DNA of 64,000 nucleotides from an uncultured Alistipes sp. (GTDB lineage: Bacteria > Bacteroidota > Bacteroidia > Bacteroidales > Rikenellaceae), in the NCBI GenBank assembly GCA_900768045.1, contig CAAGBL010000050.1, positions 1-64,000 on the forward strand. The letters run 5' to 3'. Shown in pieces: positions 1 to 8,483 of the stretch. A program made the translations under genes and the position numbers. The notes under the pieces are model-generated. The model searched no databases, was not told the origin of the DNA, and saw only the letters and a program-made list of their open reading frames with translations. Position 1 is the stretch's first letter; every line of letters starts with the position of its first letter.

Positions 1-119
1 GAAGGGGTTAGGCTTGGTCTATCGCAAAAGAAGACCCCTCGGGATAGTACTCAAACGTACAGCCCGAGGGGTCTTACTTTTAGCGATGGGCCGAGAATGA
101 CCCCTTATCACAACAAATT
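1..119. repeat. ERIC-like hairpin repeat, copy 1 (left end cut by window)
   Basis: Long imperfect palindrome. The core stem CCCCTCGGG/CCCGAGGGG (about 35-71) is capped by the tip ATAGTAC-N6-GTACAG. It is extended outward by ATCGCAAAAG/CTTTTAGCGAT, then by a third stem, and ends at 105-119 in CTTATCACAACAAATT. The same tip, flanks and terminus recur at 57047-57177 with a different but still paired stem. The right terminus overlaps the rpoD stop codon. The missing left end is predicted to be AATTTGTTGTCA just before base 1. On the reverse strand it would form the 3' end of the rpoD transcript. Confidence 0.8.
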
Positions 120-978
120 ATCCGAGGTAGGATTTAAGAAGCTTACTTCGTGACGACGTGCGAAGCTTACGAATTGCCTTCTCCTTAATCTGACGCACAC
201 GCTCACGTGTAAGGTCGAACTTCTCGCCAATCTCCTCGAGAGTCATCTCTGAGCAACCGATGCCGAAGAAGTAGCGAATGATGTCACGCTCACGGTCGGT
301 AAGAATCTCGAGGGCACGCTCCACCTCTGTTGCCAACGACTCGTTGATAAGGCCACGGTCGGCATTTGGAGAGTCGGTATTTACCAAGACGTCCAAGAGG
401 CTATTATCCTCGCCATCAGCAAATGGCGCATCTACAGAGATATGACGACCAGCAACACGCAAGGTGTCTGTAACCTTCTCCTTAGGCAGCTCAAGCTCGT
501 TAGCAAGCTCCTCAGCTGATGGGGTACGCTCGTGCTCCTGCTCGAAGCGAGCAAACGCCTTATTAATCTTATTTAGTGAGCCCACCTGGTTGAGTGGCAG
601 ACGTACGATACGTGACTGCTCAGCCAACGCCTGAAGGATAGACTGACGAATCCACCATACGGCATAGGAGATAAACTTAAAGCCTCGAGTCTCGTCGAAC
701 TTCTCGGCAGCCTTGATAAGGCCGAGGTTACCCTCGTTGATAAGGTCGGGAAGGCTAAGGCCCTGGTTCTGATACTGCTTAGCTACAGAGACCACGAAAC
801 GTAGGTTAGCCTTAGTAAGTTTCTCGAGAGCCTCCTGGTCTCCCTTTCTAATTCTTTGGGCGAGTTCTACCTCCTCCTCCACGGAGATAAGTTCCTCCTT
901 GCCGATCTCCTGCAAATACTTATCGAGTGATGCACTCTCACGATTTGTAATCGACTTGGTAATTTTTAATTGACGCAT
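118..978 (-). CDS. rpoD: Primary RNA polymerase sigma factor RpoD (sigma-70 family)
   Basis: Directs core RNA polymerase to housekeeping promoters. The 286-residue protein has region 1.2 at about residues 15-45, region 2 at about 50-125 (including the ISYAVWWIRQSI segment that melts the -10 region), region 3 at about 130-210, and region 4 with its helix-turn-helix near TLEEIGEKFDLTRERVRQIK at about 243-265. It lacks the acidic region 1.1 of proteobacterial RpoD. That is normal for the Bacteroidetes primary sigma, which recognises TTTG/TAnnTTTG promoters like those throughout this window. It is transcribed away from era. Its stop codon overlaps the terminal repeat of hairpin copy 1. I see no clear -7 box of its own. 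Confidence 0.96.
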   Translation of the reverse strand: MRQLKITKSITNRESASLDKYLQEIGKEELISVEEEVELAQRIRKGDQEALEKLTKANLRFVVSVAKQYQNQGLSLPDLINEGNLGLIKAAEKFDETRGFKFISYAVWWIRQSILQALAEQSRIVRLPLNQVGSLNKINKAFARFEQEHERTPSAEELANELELPKEKVTDTLRVAGRHISVDAPFADGEDNSLLDVLVNTDSPNADRGLINESLATEVERALEILTDRERDIIRYFFGIGCSEMTLEEIGEKFDLTRERVRQIKEKAIRKLRTSSRSKLLKSYLG

Positions 979-1175
979 AAAAATCTATTTCTTCTTTCAA
1001 CTATTATTCCAACTTAGCATATATACGTTAAGTATATCCAATTTGTTTCACGCTTCCGAAAAAATATTTTTATTGGTGCAATCTTCACCCCTCTTGCCAC
1101 ACCTCTTAAGGCGCTGTTTTTAGGTGTCGCAGAAATAAATATAATTTATTTTTAGCAATTATCAGCTATTATTCC

Positions 1176-1183
1176 TATCTTTG
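1176..1183 (+). promoter_or_regulatory. Bacteroidetes -7 box (TATCTTTG) for era
   Basis: Perfect TAnnTTTG 15-21 bases before the two candidate era ATGs. Initiation about 7 bases downstream implies a leader of only some 8-14 nt. Confidence 0.65.
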
Positions 1184-1197
1184 CAAGATAATATATA

Positions 1198-2088
1198 ATG
1201 TTTATGGCACATCGTAGTGGTTTTGTAAATATCATCGGTAATCCTAACGTGGGAAAATCGACTCTAATGAATCAGCTTGTGGGCGAGAAGCTCTCGATTA
1301 TCACATCGAAGGCGCAGACAACACGCCACCGCATCATGGGCATTGTCAATGGCGAGGACTTTCAGATTGTCTACTCCGACACCCCAGGTATCCTCAAGCC
1401 AAACTACAAGCTTCAGGAGAAGATGATGAAGTTTGTGCGTGGTGCAATCACCGATGCCGACGTACTGCTATACGTTACCGACACCGTGGAGGATAGCGAC
1501 CGCTCGGCAGAGATTATCGAGAAGGTAAACCTATCGGGAATACCTACTATCGTGGTTATCAACAAGGTAGACCTCACAACACCCGACAAGCTAACAGCAC
1601 TCGTAGAGAAGTGGCAGGCACTACTCCCCAACGCCATCATCGCCCCATGCTCAGCTAAGGAGCGTTTCAACGTCGAGGGTGTCTTCAACCTCATCTTGGA
1701 GCGTTTGCCCGAGGGCGAAGCGTTCTACCCAAAGGACACTCTCACAGACAAGACCTTACGTTTCTTCGCCTCGGAGATTATCCGTGAGAAGATACTCCTT
1801 AACTACGACAAGGAGATACCCTACTCATGCGAGATAGCCATCGAGAGCTACAAGGAGGAGCCAACAATCGACCGCATATCTGCAACAATCTTCGTTGCCC
1901 GCAACTCACAGAAGGGCATCGTCATTGGCCACAAGGGCGAGAAGCTCAAGAAGGTAGGTCAGGCGGCACGCCACGACCTTGAGGCATTCCTCGGCAAGAA
2001 GGTGTTCCTCGAGCTATATGTGAAGGTGCAGGAGGATTGGCGCAACAACGACAACCAGCTCAAGCGCTTCGGCTACGAGTTAGAATAA
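1198..2088 (+). CDS. era: GTPase Era (30S ribosome assembly)
   Basis: Essential GTPase that binds the 3' end of 16S rRNA during 30S maturation. The G motifs are in order: GNPNVGKST (G1, about residue 15), TTRHRI (G2), DTPG (G3), NKVD (G4) and SAKE (G5). A C-terminal KH domain follows with IGHKGEKLKKVGQAAR at about residues 243-258. At 296 residues it is full length. The frame has ATGs at 1198 and 1204; homologues usually begin shortly before the GFVNI segment, so 1204 is equally plausible. The gene is followed 33 bases later by the TPR gene and is probably co-transcribed with it. Confidence 0.97.
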   Translation: MFMAHRSGFVNIIGNPNVGKSTLMNQLVGEKLSIITSKAQTTRHRIMGIVNGEDFQIVYSDTPGILKPNYKLQEKMMKFVRGAITDADVLLYVTDTVEDSDRSAEIIEKVNLSGIPTIVVINKVDLTTPDKLTALVEKWQALLPNAIIAPCSAKERFNVEGVFNLILERLPEGEAFYPKDTLTDKTLRFFASEIIREKILLNYDKEIPYSCEIAIESYKEEPTIDRISATIFVARNSQKGIVIGHKGEKLKKVGQAARHDLEAFLGKKVFLELYVKVQEDWRNNDNQLKRFGYELE

Positions 2089-2121
2089 TAAAGCAGCTGA
2101 ACAAGGCGTTTTAGAGGTTGT

Positions 2122-4119
2122 ATGAGAGGTGTTGTAGCTATACTAATGTTGCTCGTTGCGCTCGCACTACCCCAAAGGGTAGATGCGCAATACAACCGTA
2201 ACTATATCTACTGGATGGGGCAGCAGAAGATGGTGAGCAACGACTACCACGACGCTATCGACATCCTCAACATGCTCATACGCCACGACAGCAAGGACTT
2301 CGACGCCTACTTCCTACGAGGCATTGCCAAGTACAACCTCGATGATTTACTCGGTGCCGATGCCGACTTCTCGAAGGCTGTGGAGCTAAACCCCGTATAC
2401 ACTGGCGCCTACTACTACCGAGCCATAACACGCTCACGCCTTGGCAACTACGACGATGCACTCAATGACTTTCAGCAGGCCATAGAGCTACGTCCCGACC
2501 TGCCCGATCCATACTATAGTCGAGGTGTGACACGTCTACTTAATCAGCAGTTCGAGGCTGCCATTGCCGACTTCGACCTATTCATACGCTACGAGAAGCG
2601 CCACGTGGCGGCATACATAAACCGAGGCATAAGCTATCTTAACCTCAAGGATACGACCAGGGCCTACGAGAACTTCGAGTTGGCGATACGCACAAACCGT
2701 GAGGAGCCCGACGCCTACAACCGTCGTGGTGCCCTCTATCTTGCCGAAGAGCGCTACGAGGAGGCCTTCAGCGACTTTAGCAGAGCTACGGAGTGCGACT
2801 CCACGTTTCTACCCGCATACTTCAACCGAGCCATAGCCAACAACCACCTAAACCGCCCTATGCGCTCGATAGAGGATCTTAATCGTGTTATAGAGCTCGA
2901 CTCGGCAAGCGCCATCGGATATTTCAACCGTGCGCTCATACGCTCCGAGATTGGCGACCTAAACAGCGCCCTCGAGGATTTCAATCGTGTAGCTCAGATA
3001 TCGCCCGACAACGTCTTGGTCTACTTCAACAGAGCACTGCTACATACCGACCTTGGCAACCTACAGGCAGCCATCGACGACTACACACGTGCCATAGAGC
3101 TATATCCCGACTTTGCAAATGCCTACCTCAACCGTAGCATCTTGCGCCGCTCACAGCATGATGTGCGTGGTGCCGAGAGCGACGAGCGCATAGCACGCCG
3201 AAAGATTGCCGAGCACCGCTCACGACTCAACGATAGTGACAAGTCTATATTCTCAGATACCACACAGCGCTTCGATAAGCTACTATCGCTCGAGAGCAAG
3301 CTCATAGAGCGTAACTTCGAGCGCATAACATCGTCGGCAACAACAAATAGCGACCTTGCACTACTCCCCATGTTCCGATTCACACTACTAAAGAGCGATA
3401 GCGTGAAGCTCGACCGTCGCTCGATGCGCCTAAACACCCAGCGTGTGCGTGACTTCAAGGAACGTGTGGGCAATCCACACCTACAGCTCGACTGCCGCAC
3501 ATGCAACATAGAGCCCGACTCGCTGCTGAGCATCGACCGAGAGATAGAGCAGAGAGTTGCTCAGGCTGGCGACAAGAAGTGGCTTACACTCTTCGAACAT
3601 GGCGTGAGCTTGGCTCTCATAAAGCAGTATACGAGCGCTGTAAATAGACTTAGCGAGGCGATACAATTAAACCCAACAAACCCATTCTTGTATCTAAATC
3701 GTGCGACGACACGTGCTGAGATGATTGACTTTATATCGTCGATGGACGACAGCTACCACAACGTGTCGTTCGACTCCGACCCCGCTAAGCGCCTGATAAA
3801 CACCAAGCGTACGTATAGCTACGACGAGGCTATCGAGGATATGAACAAGGTTATAAAGCTCTACCCCGACTTTGCCGAGGGCTACTACAATAGGGCTAAC
3901 CTCTTGGCTATATCGGGTAAGCTCCCCGAGGCCTACGACGACTATACACGTGCCATAGAGCTCGATGCGGAGCTTGGCGAGGCATACTACAACCGAGCCC
4001 TCGTGCAGATATACATGAAGGATACGCGCAAGGGGTGCATGGACCTCTCGAAGGCGGGCGAACTTGGTATATCGTCGGCTTACGACCTCTTACGTGAGTT
4101 CCGAATTGCTGAACACTAA
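2122..4119 (+). CDS. Exported tetratricopeptide-repeat protein
   Basis: A 665-residue protein with a cleavable signal peptide (hydrophobic residues about 4-17, then VDAQ). TPR units run almost continuously from about residue 30 to 355, with the recurrent A-Y-x-N-R-x-x-x pattern. A non-TPR segment (about 370-490) contains the pair CRTC near residue 459. Two or three further TPRs at about 495-650 end the protein. TPR arrays are protein-interaction scaffolds; the partner is unknown. It lies directly behind era and ahead of an MFS transporter. Function cannot be assigned from sequence. Confidence 0.85.
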   Translation: MRGVVAILMLLVALALPQRVDAQYNRNYIYWMGQQKMVSNDYHDAIDILNMLIRHDSKDFDAYFLRGIAKYNLDDLLGADADFSKAVELNPVYTGAYYYRAITRSRLGNYDDALNDFQQAIELRPDLPDPYYSRGVTRLLNQQFEAAIADFDLFIRYEKRHVAAYINRGISYLNLKDTTRAYENFELAIRTNREEPDAYNRRGALYLAEERYEEAFSDFSRATECDSTFLPAYFNRAIANNHLNRPMRSIEDLNRVIELDSASAIGYFNRALIRSEIGDLNSALEDFNRVAQISPDNVLVYFNRALLHTDLGNLQAAIDDYTRAIELYPDFANAYLNRSILRRSQHDVRGAESDERIARRKIAEHRSRLNDSDKSIFSDTTQRFDKLLSLESKLIERNFERITSSATTNSDLALLPMFRFTLLKSDSVKLDRRSMRLNTQRVRDFKERVGNPHLQLDCRTCNIEPDSLLSIDREIEQRVAQAGDKKWLTLFEHGVSLALIKQYTSAVNRLSEAIQLNPTNPFLYLNRATTRAEMIDFISSMDDSYHNVSFDSDPAKRLINTKRTYSYDEAIEDMNKVIKLYPDFAEGYYNRANLLAISGKLPEAYDDYTRAIELDAELGEAYYNRALVQIYMKDTRKGCMDLSKAGELGISSAYDLLREFRIAEH

Positions 4120-4174
4120 CAAACGAAAACAAAACAAACTATAAACTTATTTACTAACTAACAATCAAACATTT

Positions 4175-5536
4175 ATGACTCAAACTATTCAACGTAAGCT
4201 CAACGACTCGGCGTTTGCACGCTGGTCGGCGTTGTTGCTCATCGCTTTGATGATGTTCTTTGCCTACATGTTCGTAGACATGCTCTCTCCTCTCAAGACA
4301 TCGCTTGAGACATCGCTCAACTGGAACAGCACAACATTTGGTACGTATGCTGCTTCGGAGTACTTCCTCAACGTATTCTGCTTCTTCCTCATCTTCGCAG
4401 GTATTATCCTCGATAAGATGGGTATCCGCTTCACAGGTCTTCTGTCAGCATCGTTGATGGTTATCGGTGCCGTTATCAAGTTCTACGCTATGAGCGAGTG
4501 GTTCCAGGGCACAGGCCTCGAGGCATGGCTCAACTCATGGTGGGTAGAGCTTCCAGGCTCTGCTAAGCTCGCATGCTTGGGCTTCATGATCTTCGGTTGC
4601 GGCTGCGAGATGGCTGGCACAACAGTATCTAAGGCTATCGCTAAGTGGTTCAAGGGCAAGGAGATGGCTATGGCTATGGGCCTCGAGATGTCTATCGCAC
4701 GTCTTGGCGTGTTCGCCGCTATGTGGCTCTCGCCAATGGTTGCTGCAAAGGCTGCTGGCTCGGTATCTGCACCTGTAGCATTTGGCGCTGTGTTGCTTAT
4801 GATTGGTCTTATCTTTTACTTCGTATTCGTGCTTATGGACCGCAAGTTCGACAAGCAGCTTGAGGCTGCTGGCGAGCTTACTAATGAGGCTTCTGAGGAG
4901 GAGTTCAAGTTCAGCGACTTGGGCAAGATTTTCACAAGCAAGATGTTCTGGTTGGTGGCATTGCTCTGCGTGTTGTACTACTCAGCAATCTTCCCATTCC
5001 AGCGCTACGCTCCCGACTTCTTGGATAAGACTCTCGATATCACTAACGGAGCTCAGCTCTTCAGCTGCTTCCCTATCCTTGCTATGGTTCTCACCCCATT
5101 CCTCGGTGCGTTTATCGACCGCAAGGGTAAGGCAGCTTCGATGCTTATGGTAGGCTCGCTTATTATGATTGCTTGCCACCTTAGCTTCGCCTTGTTGTTG
5201 CCTATGTTCCCATCTAAGGTATTGGCCGTTGCTATCATCGCTATCCTTGGCGTGTCGTTCTCGTTGGTTCCAGCTGCTTTGTGGCCATCAGTACCAAAGA
5301 TCATCGACGAGCGCATCCTCGGCTCAGCATACTGCGTAATCTTCTGGATCCAGAACTGGGGCTTGTTGCTCGTGCCAGTTGTTATTGGTAAGGTTTTGGA
5401 CGCTACTGGCGGTTATGTTGTTCCTATGCTTATCTTCTCATCATTCGGCGTTATCGCCTTGTTTATCGGCATGTTGCTCAAGCGTGAGGATAAGAAGAAG
5501 GGCTACGGCATGGAGCTTCCAAACATTAAGAAGTAA
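4175..5536 (+). CDS. Major facilitator superfamily transporter
   Basis: A 453-residue inner-membrane protein with about 12 hydrophobic helices and the MFS loop motif between helices 2 and 3 (DKMGIRFTG). An acidic cytoplasmic loop (about residues 225-245, TNEASEEEFKFSD) separates the two six-helix halves, and the tail is lysine-rich. The spacing of 55 bases from the TPR gene allows co-transcription. A strong terminator follows. The substrate cannot be read from the sequence; such proteins in Bacteroidales are commonly labelled only as MFS transporters. Confidence 0.85.
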   Translation: MTQTIQRKLNDSAFARWSALLLIALMMFFAYMFVDMLSPLKTSLETSLNWNSTTFGTYAASEYFLNVFCFFLIFAGIILDKMGIRFTGLLSASLMVIGAVIKFYAMSEWFQGTGLEAWLNSWWVELPGSAKLACLGFMIFGCGCEMAGTTVSKAIAKWFKGKEMAMAMGLEMSIARLGVFAAMWLSPMVAAKAAGSVSAPVAFGAVLLMIGLIFYFVFVLMDRKFDKQLEAAGELTNEASEEEFKFSDLGKIFTSKMFWLVALLCVLYYSAIFPFQRYAPDFLDKTLDITNGAQLFSCFPILAMVLTPFLGAFIDRKGKAASMLMVGSLIMIACHLSFALLLPMFPSKVLAVAIIAILGVSFSLVPAALWPSVPKIIDERILGSAYCVIFWIQNWGLLLVPVVIGKVLDATGGYVVPMLIFSSFGVIALFIGMLLKREDKKKGYGMELPNIKK

Positions 5537-5560
5537 GCTATATCGAAGTTCTCTAACAGG

Positions 5561-5599
5561 TGGGACTGTCCAAGATAGATTGGATAGTCCCATTTTTTT
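5561..5599 (+). terminator. Rho-independent terminator after the MFS gene
   Basis: Stem GGGACTGTCCAA/TTGGATAGTCCC with a short loop, followed by ATTTTTTT. It ends the era-TPR-MFS transcript before the tRNA promoter. Confidence 0.9.
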
Positions 5600-5609
5600 A
5601 GACAAAAAA

Positions 5610-5640
5610 TTTGCAGATTAAAAAATCTTGTGTACTTTTG
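5610..5640 (+). promoter_or_regulatory. Promoter of tRNA-Thr
   Basis: TTTG at 5610-5613, 19-base spacer, TACTTTTG at 5633-5640. It is a textbook Bacteroidetes sigma promoter 32 bases before the tRNA. Confidence 0.85.
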
Positions 5641-5672
5641 TGCACTCTTTCATAGGAGTAGGGTTTATTATT

Positions 5673-5744
<72 letters not shown>

Positions 5745-5745
5745 C

Positions 5746-5791
5746 GAAACGAGGTGTTTAACCATTTGGTTGAACGCCTCGTTTTGTTTTT
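5746..5791 (+). terminator. Terminator of tRNA-Thr
   Basis: Hairpin AAACGAGGTGTTTAACCA/TGGTTGAACGCCTCGTTTT followed by a T-rich run. Confidence 0.85.
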
Positions 5792-5792
5792 A

Positions 5793-6150
5793 GACAAGGC
5801 AGGACTGACGACCTCTAAAGCCCTCCTTATCAAAGGAGGGTTTGGGTGGATTGTAAATATAACCCAACGGGTGCATCAGCACCCGTCAGTTCAAGCCTGA
5901 TCAACAGCTCAGCTTATAATCGAGCCGACAAGTGCCACCGCAAGGTGGCATTTGTTGTATATATAGCCGTGCAAACTCGTTTGCTGACGGCTATATATAC
6001 AATAAAGTACAACTTAGTTGCGTGTCAGCTCGATTATAACTTAGCGCCATCAGGCTCAACAAGCGCAGCTCAGTTAAGCCTGACAACACACCAAATCAAA
6101 CGCAGTTAAGCCTGACGACCTCTTCCTTACCAAGGAAGAGGTCGTCCCCA
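5793..6150. repeat. Palindrome array containing copied tRNA-Thr fragments
   Basis: This 360-base stretch holds no credible gene. It has a 13-base inverted tRNA piece at 5804-5816 and hairpins at 5821-5840 and 5867-5886. An exact 27-base direct copy of tRNA-Thr 5719-5745 lies at 5884-5910. A nested structure runs 5914-6039: 12-base arms 5914-5925/6028-6039, hairpin 5933-5950, and 15-base arms 5955-5969/5988-6002. Two copies of CAGTTAAGCCTGAC lie at 6071 and 6103, near-copies of the T arm. A perfect 15-base-arm palindrome lies at 6114-6146. An exact 27-base inverted copy of tRNA 5698-5724 lies at 6112-6138. Origin is unknown; a decayed att site is one option. Confidence 0.85.
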
Positions 6151-6153
6151 ACA

Positions 6154-6192
6154 AGACAAAAAAAGGTCTGCCTAACATGTTAGACAGACTTT
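6154..6192 (-). terminator. Terminator of the beta-helix lipoprotein gene
   Basis: Read on the reverse strand: AAAGTCTGTCTAACATGTTA then GGCAGACC and a run of T. The stem GTCTG-CTAAC/GTTAG-CAGAC has one internal mismatch. Confidence 0.8.
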
Positions 6193-6210
6193 GTATCGTT
6201 ATTGGCACAA

Positions 6211-8196
6211 CTATCGTGGCCAGCCACCACCGCCAGGCCAGCCGCCGCCACCACCAGGGCCACCAGGGCCACCTCCACTGCTTGAACCTACGGTAGTGAT
6301 AATGGCTGTAGGGGTAAACGAGCTGAGCTCAGAGCCACCAGAGAGGGTACCCTTCACTGACCAGTGCATCCACGCCTCAGAAGGGTTAGTAATAGTGCCG
6401 CCCTGCCATACCTTATATGTGTTGTTCTTGACAATCTCGGGGCACGACAGAAGAAGTGTGGCACCCGTGCGTGTTAGTGGGTACTCGAACGATACGATGA
6501 CGTTGTTAGAGGCATCGAGAAGCGTTATTGTCTGGCCCGCTGTGGTGCTAAGGCCGTTATATACCAACATGCACTGCGCACTTGCCGACGAAGGAGATGC
6601 CATCATCGAGCCTCCGAAGCCAATCATGGTGCCGCCATTTATCTTCCACTTGCTACTATTATCGACATCAACGCCAGTCTCGGGCGAGGTGCTACCCACA
6701 CCGATAACCAAGCCGCCCTCCATAGTGATTGAGCCGTTGGAGTCCATGCCGTCGTTCTTCGAGCCGTAGGTATATATCTTACCACCACGAATAGTGATGT
6801 CGCTCTTTGCGTTTATGCCGTCGTCGTAGGAGTTGACCTTGGTCTCGCCGCCGTTAAAGGTTATCGACGACTTGCTCTCCATGCCCTCAGAGCCCTCGCT
6901 CTGGCCTGTAACCTCGATGTTTATCTGACCACTGTTCACAACGATAGCGCCATCAACACGTATGCCCTTAGGCGACGATGTAGTGTTGTTGTTATACTTG
7001 TACTGCGTACCTGTGGTCTTGATGTTTGTCACACCACCATTGAACGTGAGACCACCATCGGCATTAATACCCTTACCTCCTGAGCCCGTAGATAGGAAGT
7101 TTAGCTCGCCACCATTGATTACAACTGAGCCGTCGGACTTAAGCGCCGAGGCAGATGATGTATCAGCCTCAGAGGAGTCGTACTCGGCATTTCCCGAGGT
7201 GCTAATATCGAACTTACCGCCGTCGATGCGTATATCAAGGTCACTCTTAACACCCTTACCTGCCACGCTTGCTACCTTAGCCTCAAACCTACCGCCCGCA
7301 AACCATGCGCCAATGCCGTCCTCGTCGTCGCCCTTGACATGTAGGGCATTCTTCGCCGCAGCAGTTACCACAACGGTAGAGCCTGGACGCTGGTAGTAGT
7401 AGCCGTCAGTGACGATAGCATGCTTATACTTACCCTCAGCCACAAGCACGCCATGACCGCTAAGGATAATGTGCCCCTCAGTAAAGAGCGCACCCTTGCG
7501 ATCCTCGTTATATACACCTGGAAGGGTATATGCGTCGTCGTTATATGTTGCTATGTCGGCAATGCGGTTTGTGGTGCCATCAGCAAGGTGGAGGTATACT
7601 CGCTTGCCACACTGCGAGTTGATTGCTGGGCCCTTCTTCGATGTGATATCGAGGCCATTAAGCGTGAGCTTAAACTTCTTCTCGCCATAGATTTTTAGAC
7701 CGCCATCAGAGCTCTTACCCTGAGCCACAATCTCCACGCCGTCAACGTTGTTTGTCGACATGTCGATAGTCACGTATGCACCGCTGATGTGGGCGATGAT
7801 AGCACTGTTGCTATTCTCCACCGTTGCTGTTGTGTCGTCGTAGCGCACCACAACACGCTTTGTGAAGCTATTTAGCTCGACATATAGGTCAGCATCTGTG
7901 CCCACAACATCCTTAGACACATCGTCAGCCACAGCACCTATCCATGGCTCGACATCGGCATTAGGCTCTATTACCTCCTCGGAGCCTTGGTCGGACTGAG
8001 TGGTATCGTCCTCATTCTCGGTGTCGTTACTCTCGTCATTACCTGCGCCCTCGTCGGGGTTCTCGGTGTTAGAGTCGTCGTCACCCTCAACCTCGGTATT
8101 GGGATTCTCGACGGGGATAAACGAGATATCAGGCGAGCATGCCACGATAGAAAGAAGCACCGCAACAAGTGCAAAAAGAGTATAAATTCGTTTCAT
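6211..8196 (-). CDS. Lipoprotein with Cthe_2159-like right-handed beta-helix
   Basis: A 661-residue surface lipoprotein. The signal peptide ends in a lipobox (LSIVAC) and is followed by an acidic Asn/Asp/Glu/Thr-rich spacer of about 60 residues. The body repeats short strands ending in NGG or GG (VVINGGELNF, LTFNGGVTNI, ITFNGGETKV, ITIRGGKIYT), typical of the carbohydrate-binding Cthe_2159 family (a beta-helix that binds acidic polysaccharides). The C-terminus is a Gly/Pro/Trp tail of about 25 residues. The start is the ATG at 8196 because the longer frame begins upstream at a rare codon and the lipobox fits this start. It is probably anchored in the outer membrane; the ligand is not deducible. 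Confidence 0.8.
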   Translation of the reverse strand: MKRIYTLFALVAVLLSIVACSPDISFIPVENPNTEVEGDDDSNTENPDEGAGNDESNDTENEDDTTQSDQGSEEVIEPNADVEPWIGAVADDVSKDVVGTDADLYVELNSFTKRVVVRYDDTTATVENSNSAIIAHISGAYVTIDMSTNNVDGVEIVAQGKSSDGGLKIYGEKKFKLTLNGLDITSKKGPAINSQCGKRVYLHLADGTTNRIADIATYNDDAYTLPGVYNEDRKGALFTEGHIILSGHGVLVAEGKYKHAIVTDGYYYQRPGSTVVVTAAAKNALHVKGDDEDGIGAWFAGGRFEAKVASVAGKGVKSDLDIRIDGGKFDISTSGNAEYDSSEADTSSASALKSDGSVVINGGELNFLSTGSGGKGINADGGLTFNGGVTNIKTTGTQYKYNNNTTSSPKGIRVDGAIVVNSGQINIEVTGQSEGSEGMESKSSITFNGGETKVNSYDDGINAKSDITIRGGKIYTYGSKNDGMDSNGSITMEGGLVIGVGSTSPETGVDVDNSSKWKINGGTMIGFGGSMMASPSSASAQCMLVYNGLSTTAGQTITLLDASNNVIVSFEYPLTRTGATLLLSCPEIVKNNTYKVWQGGTITNPSEAWMHWSVKGTLSGGSELSSFTPTAIITTVGSSSGGGPGGPGGGGGWPGGGGWPR

Positions 8197-8232
8197 TGTT
8201 GTATAATAGGGGAATGTTTTTCTTTCAAGGAG

Positions 8233-8240
8233 CAAAGATA
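8233..8240 (-). promoter_or_regulatory. -7 box for the beta-helix lipoprotein
   Basis: TATCTTTG on the reverse strand, 36 bases before the chosen ATG. Confidence 0.6.
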
Positions 8241-8352
8241 GGTGTTTTTTTAGAGAAACTATGATTATAGTTTAATTTTTAACCATTTAGCAGTTAAAAA
8301 GGGGCAAATGAGGAAGACAGAATAAATAGAAGGAAGGGGATAAATCGAAAAT

Positions 8353-8399
8353 TAGCATTGAGCGTAGCGCCCCATTACCCACATAGAGCGTCAATGCTA
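8353..8399. repeat. Inverted repeat between divergent genes
   Basis: Arms TAGCATTGA (8353-8361) and TCAATGCTA (8391-8399), 9 bases perfect with a 29-base spacer, in the intergenic region between the lipoprotein and the kinase gene. It could be an operator or structural element. Confidence 0.5.
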
Positions 8400-8434
8400 C
8401 CTATGTCCATGCCTTGCTAATTAGCACCTTCGCC

Positions 8435-8465
8435 CTTGCTCTTTCTCTTAATTTTAGTATCTTTG
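8435..8465 (+). promoter_or_regulatory. Promoter of the PfkB-family kinase
   Basis: CTTG at 8435-8438, 19-base spacer, TATCTTTG at 8458-8465, 18 bases before the ATG at 8484. It also shows that the in-frame upstream start codons lie outside the transcript. Confidence 0.75.
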
Positions 8466-8483
8466 CCCCAAAATCACCGAACT

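Noticed and set aside
5846..6109. 87-codon forward frame after tRNA-Thr
   Set aside because: It lies wholly within palindromes and tRNA fragments and its peptide has no coherent pattern.
6191..6769. 192-codon proline-rich forward frame
   Set aside because: It is the antisense shadow of the Gly-rich tail and helix of the lipoprotein at 6211-8196.
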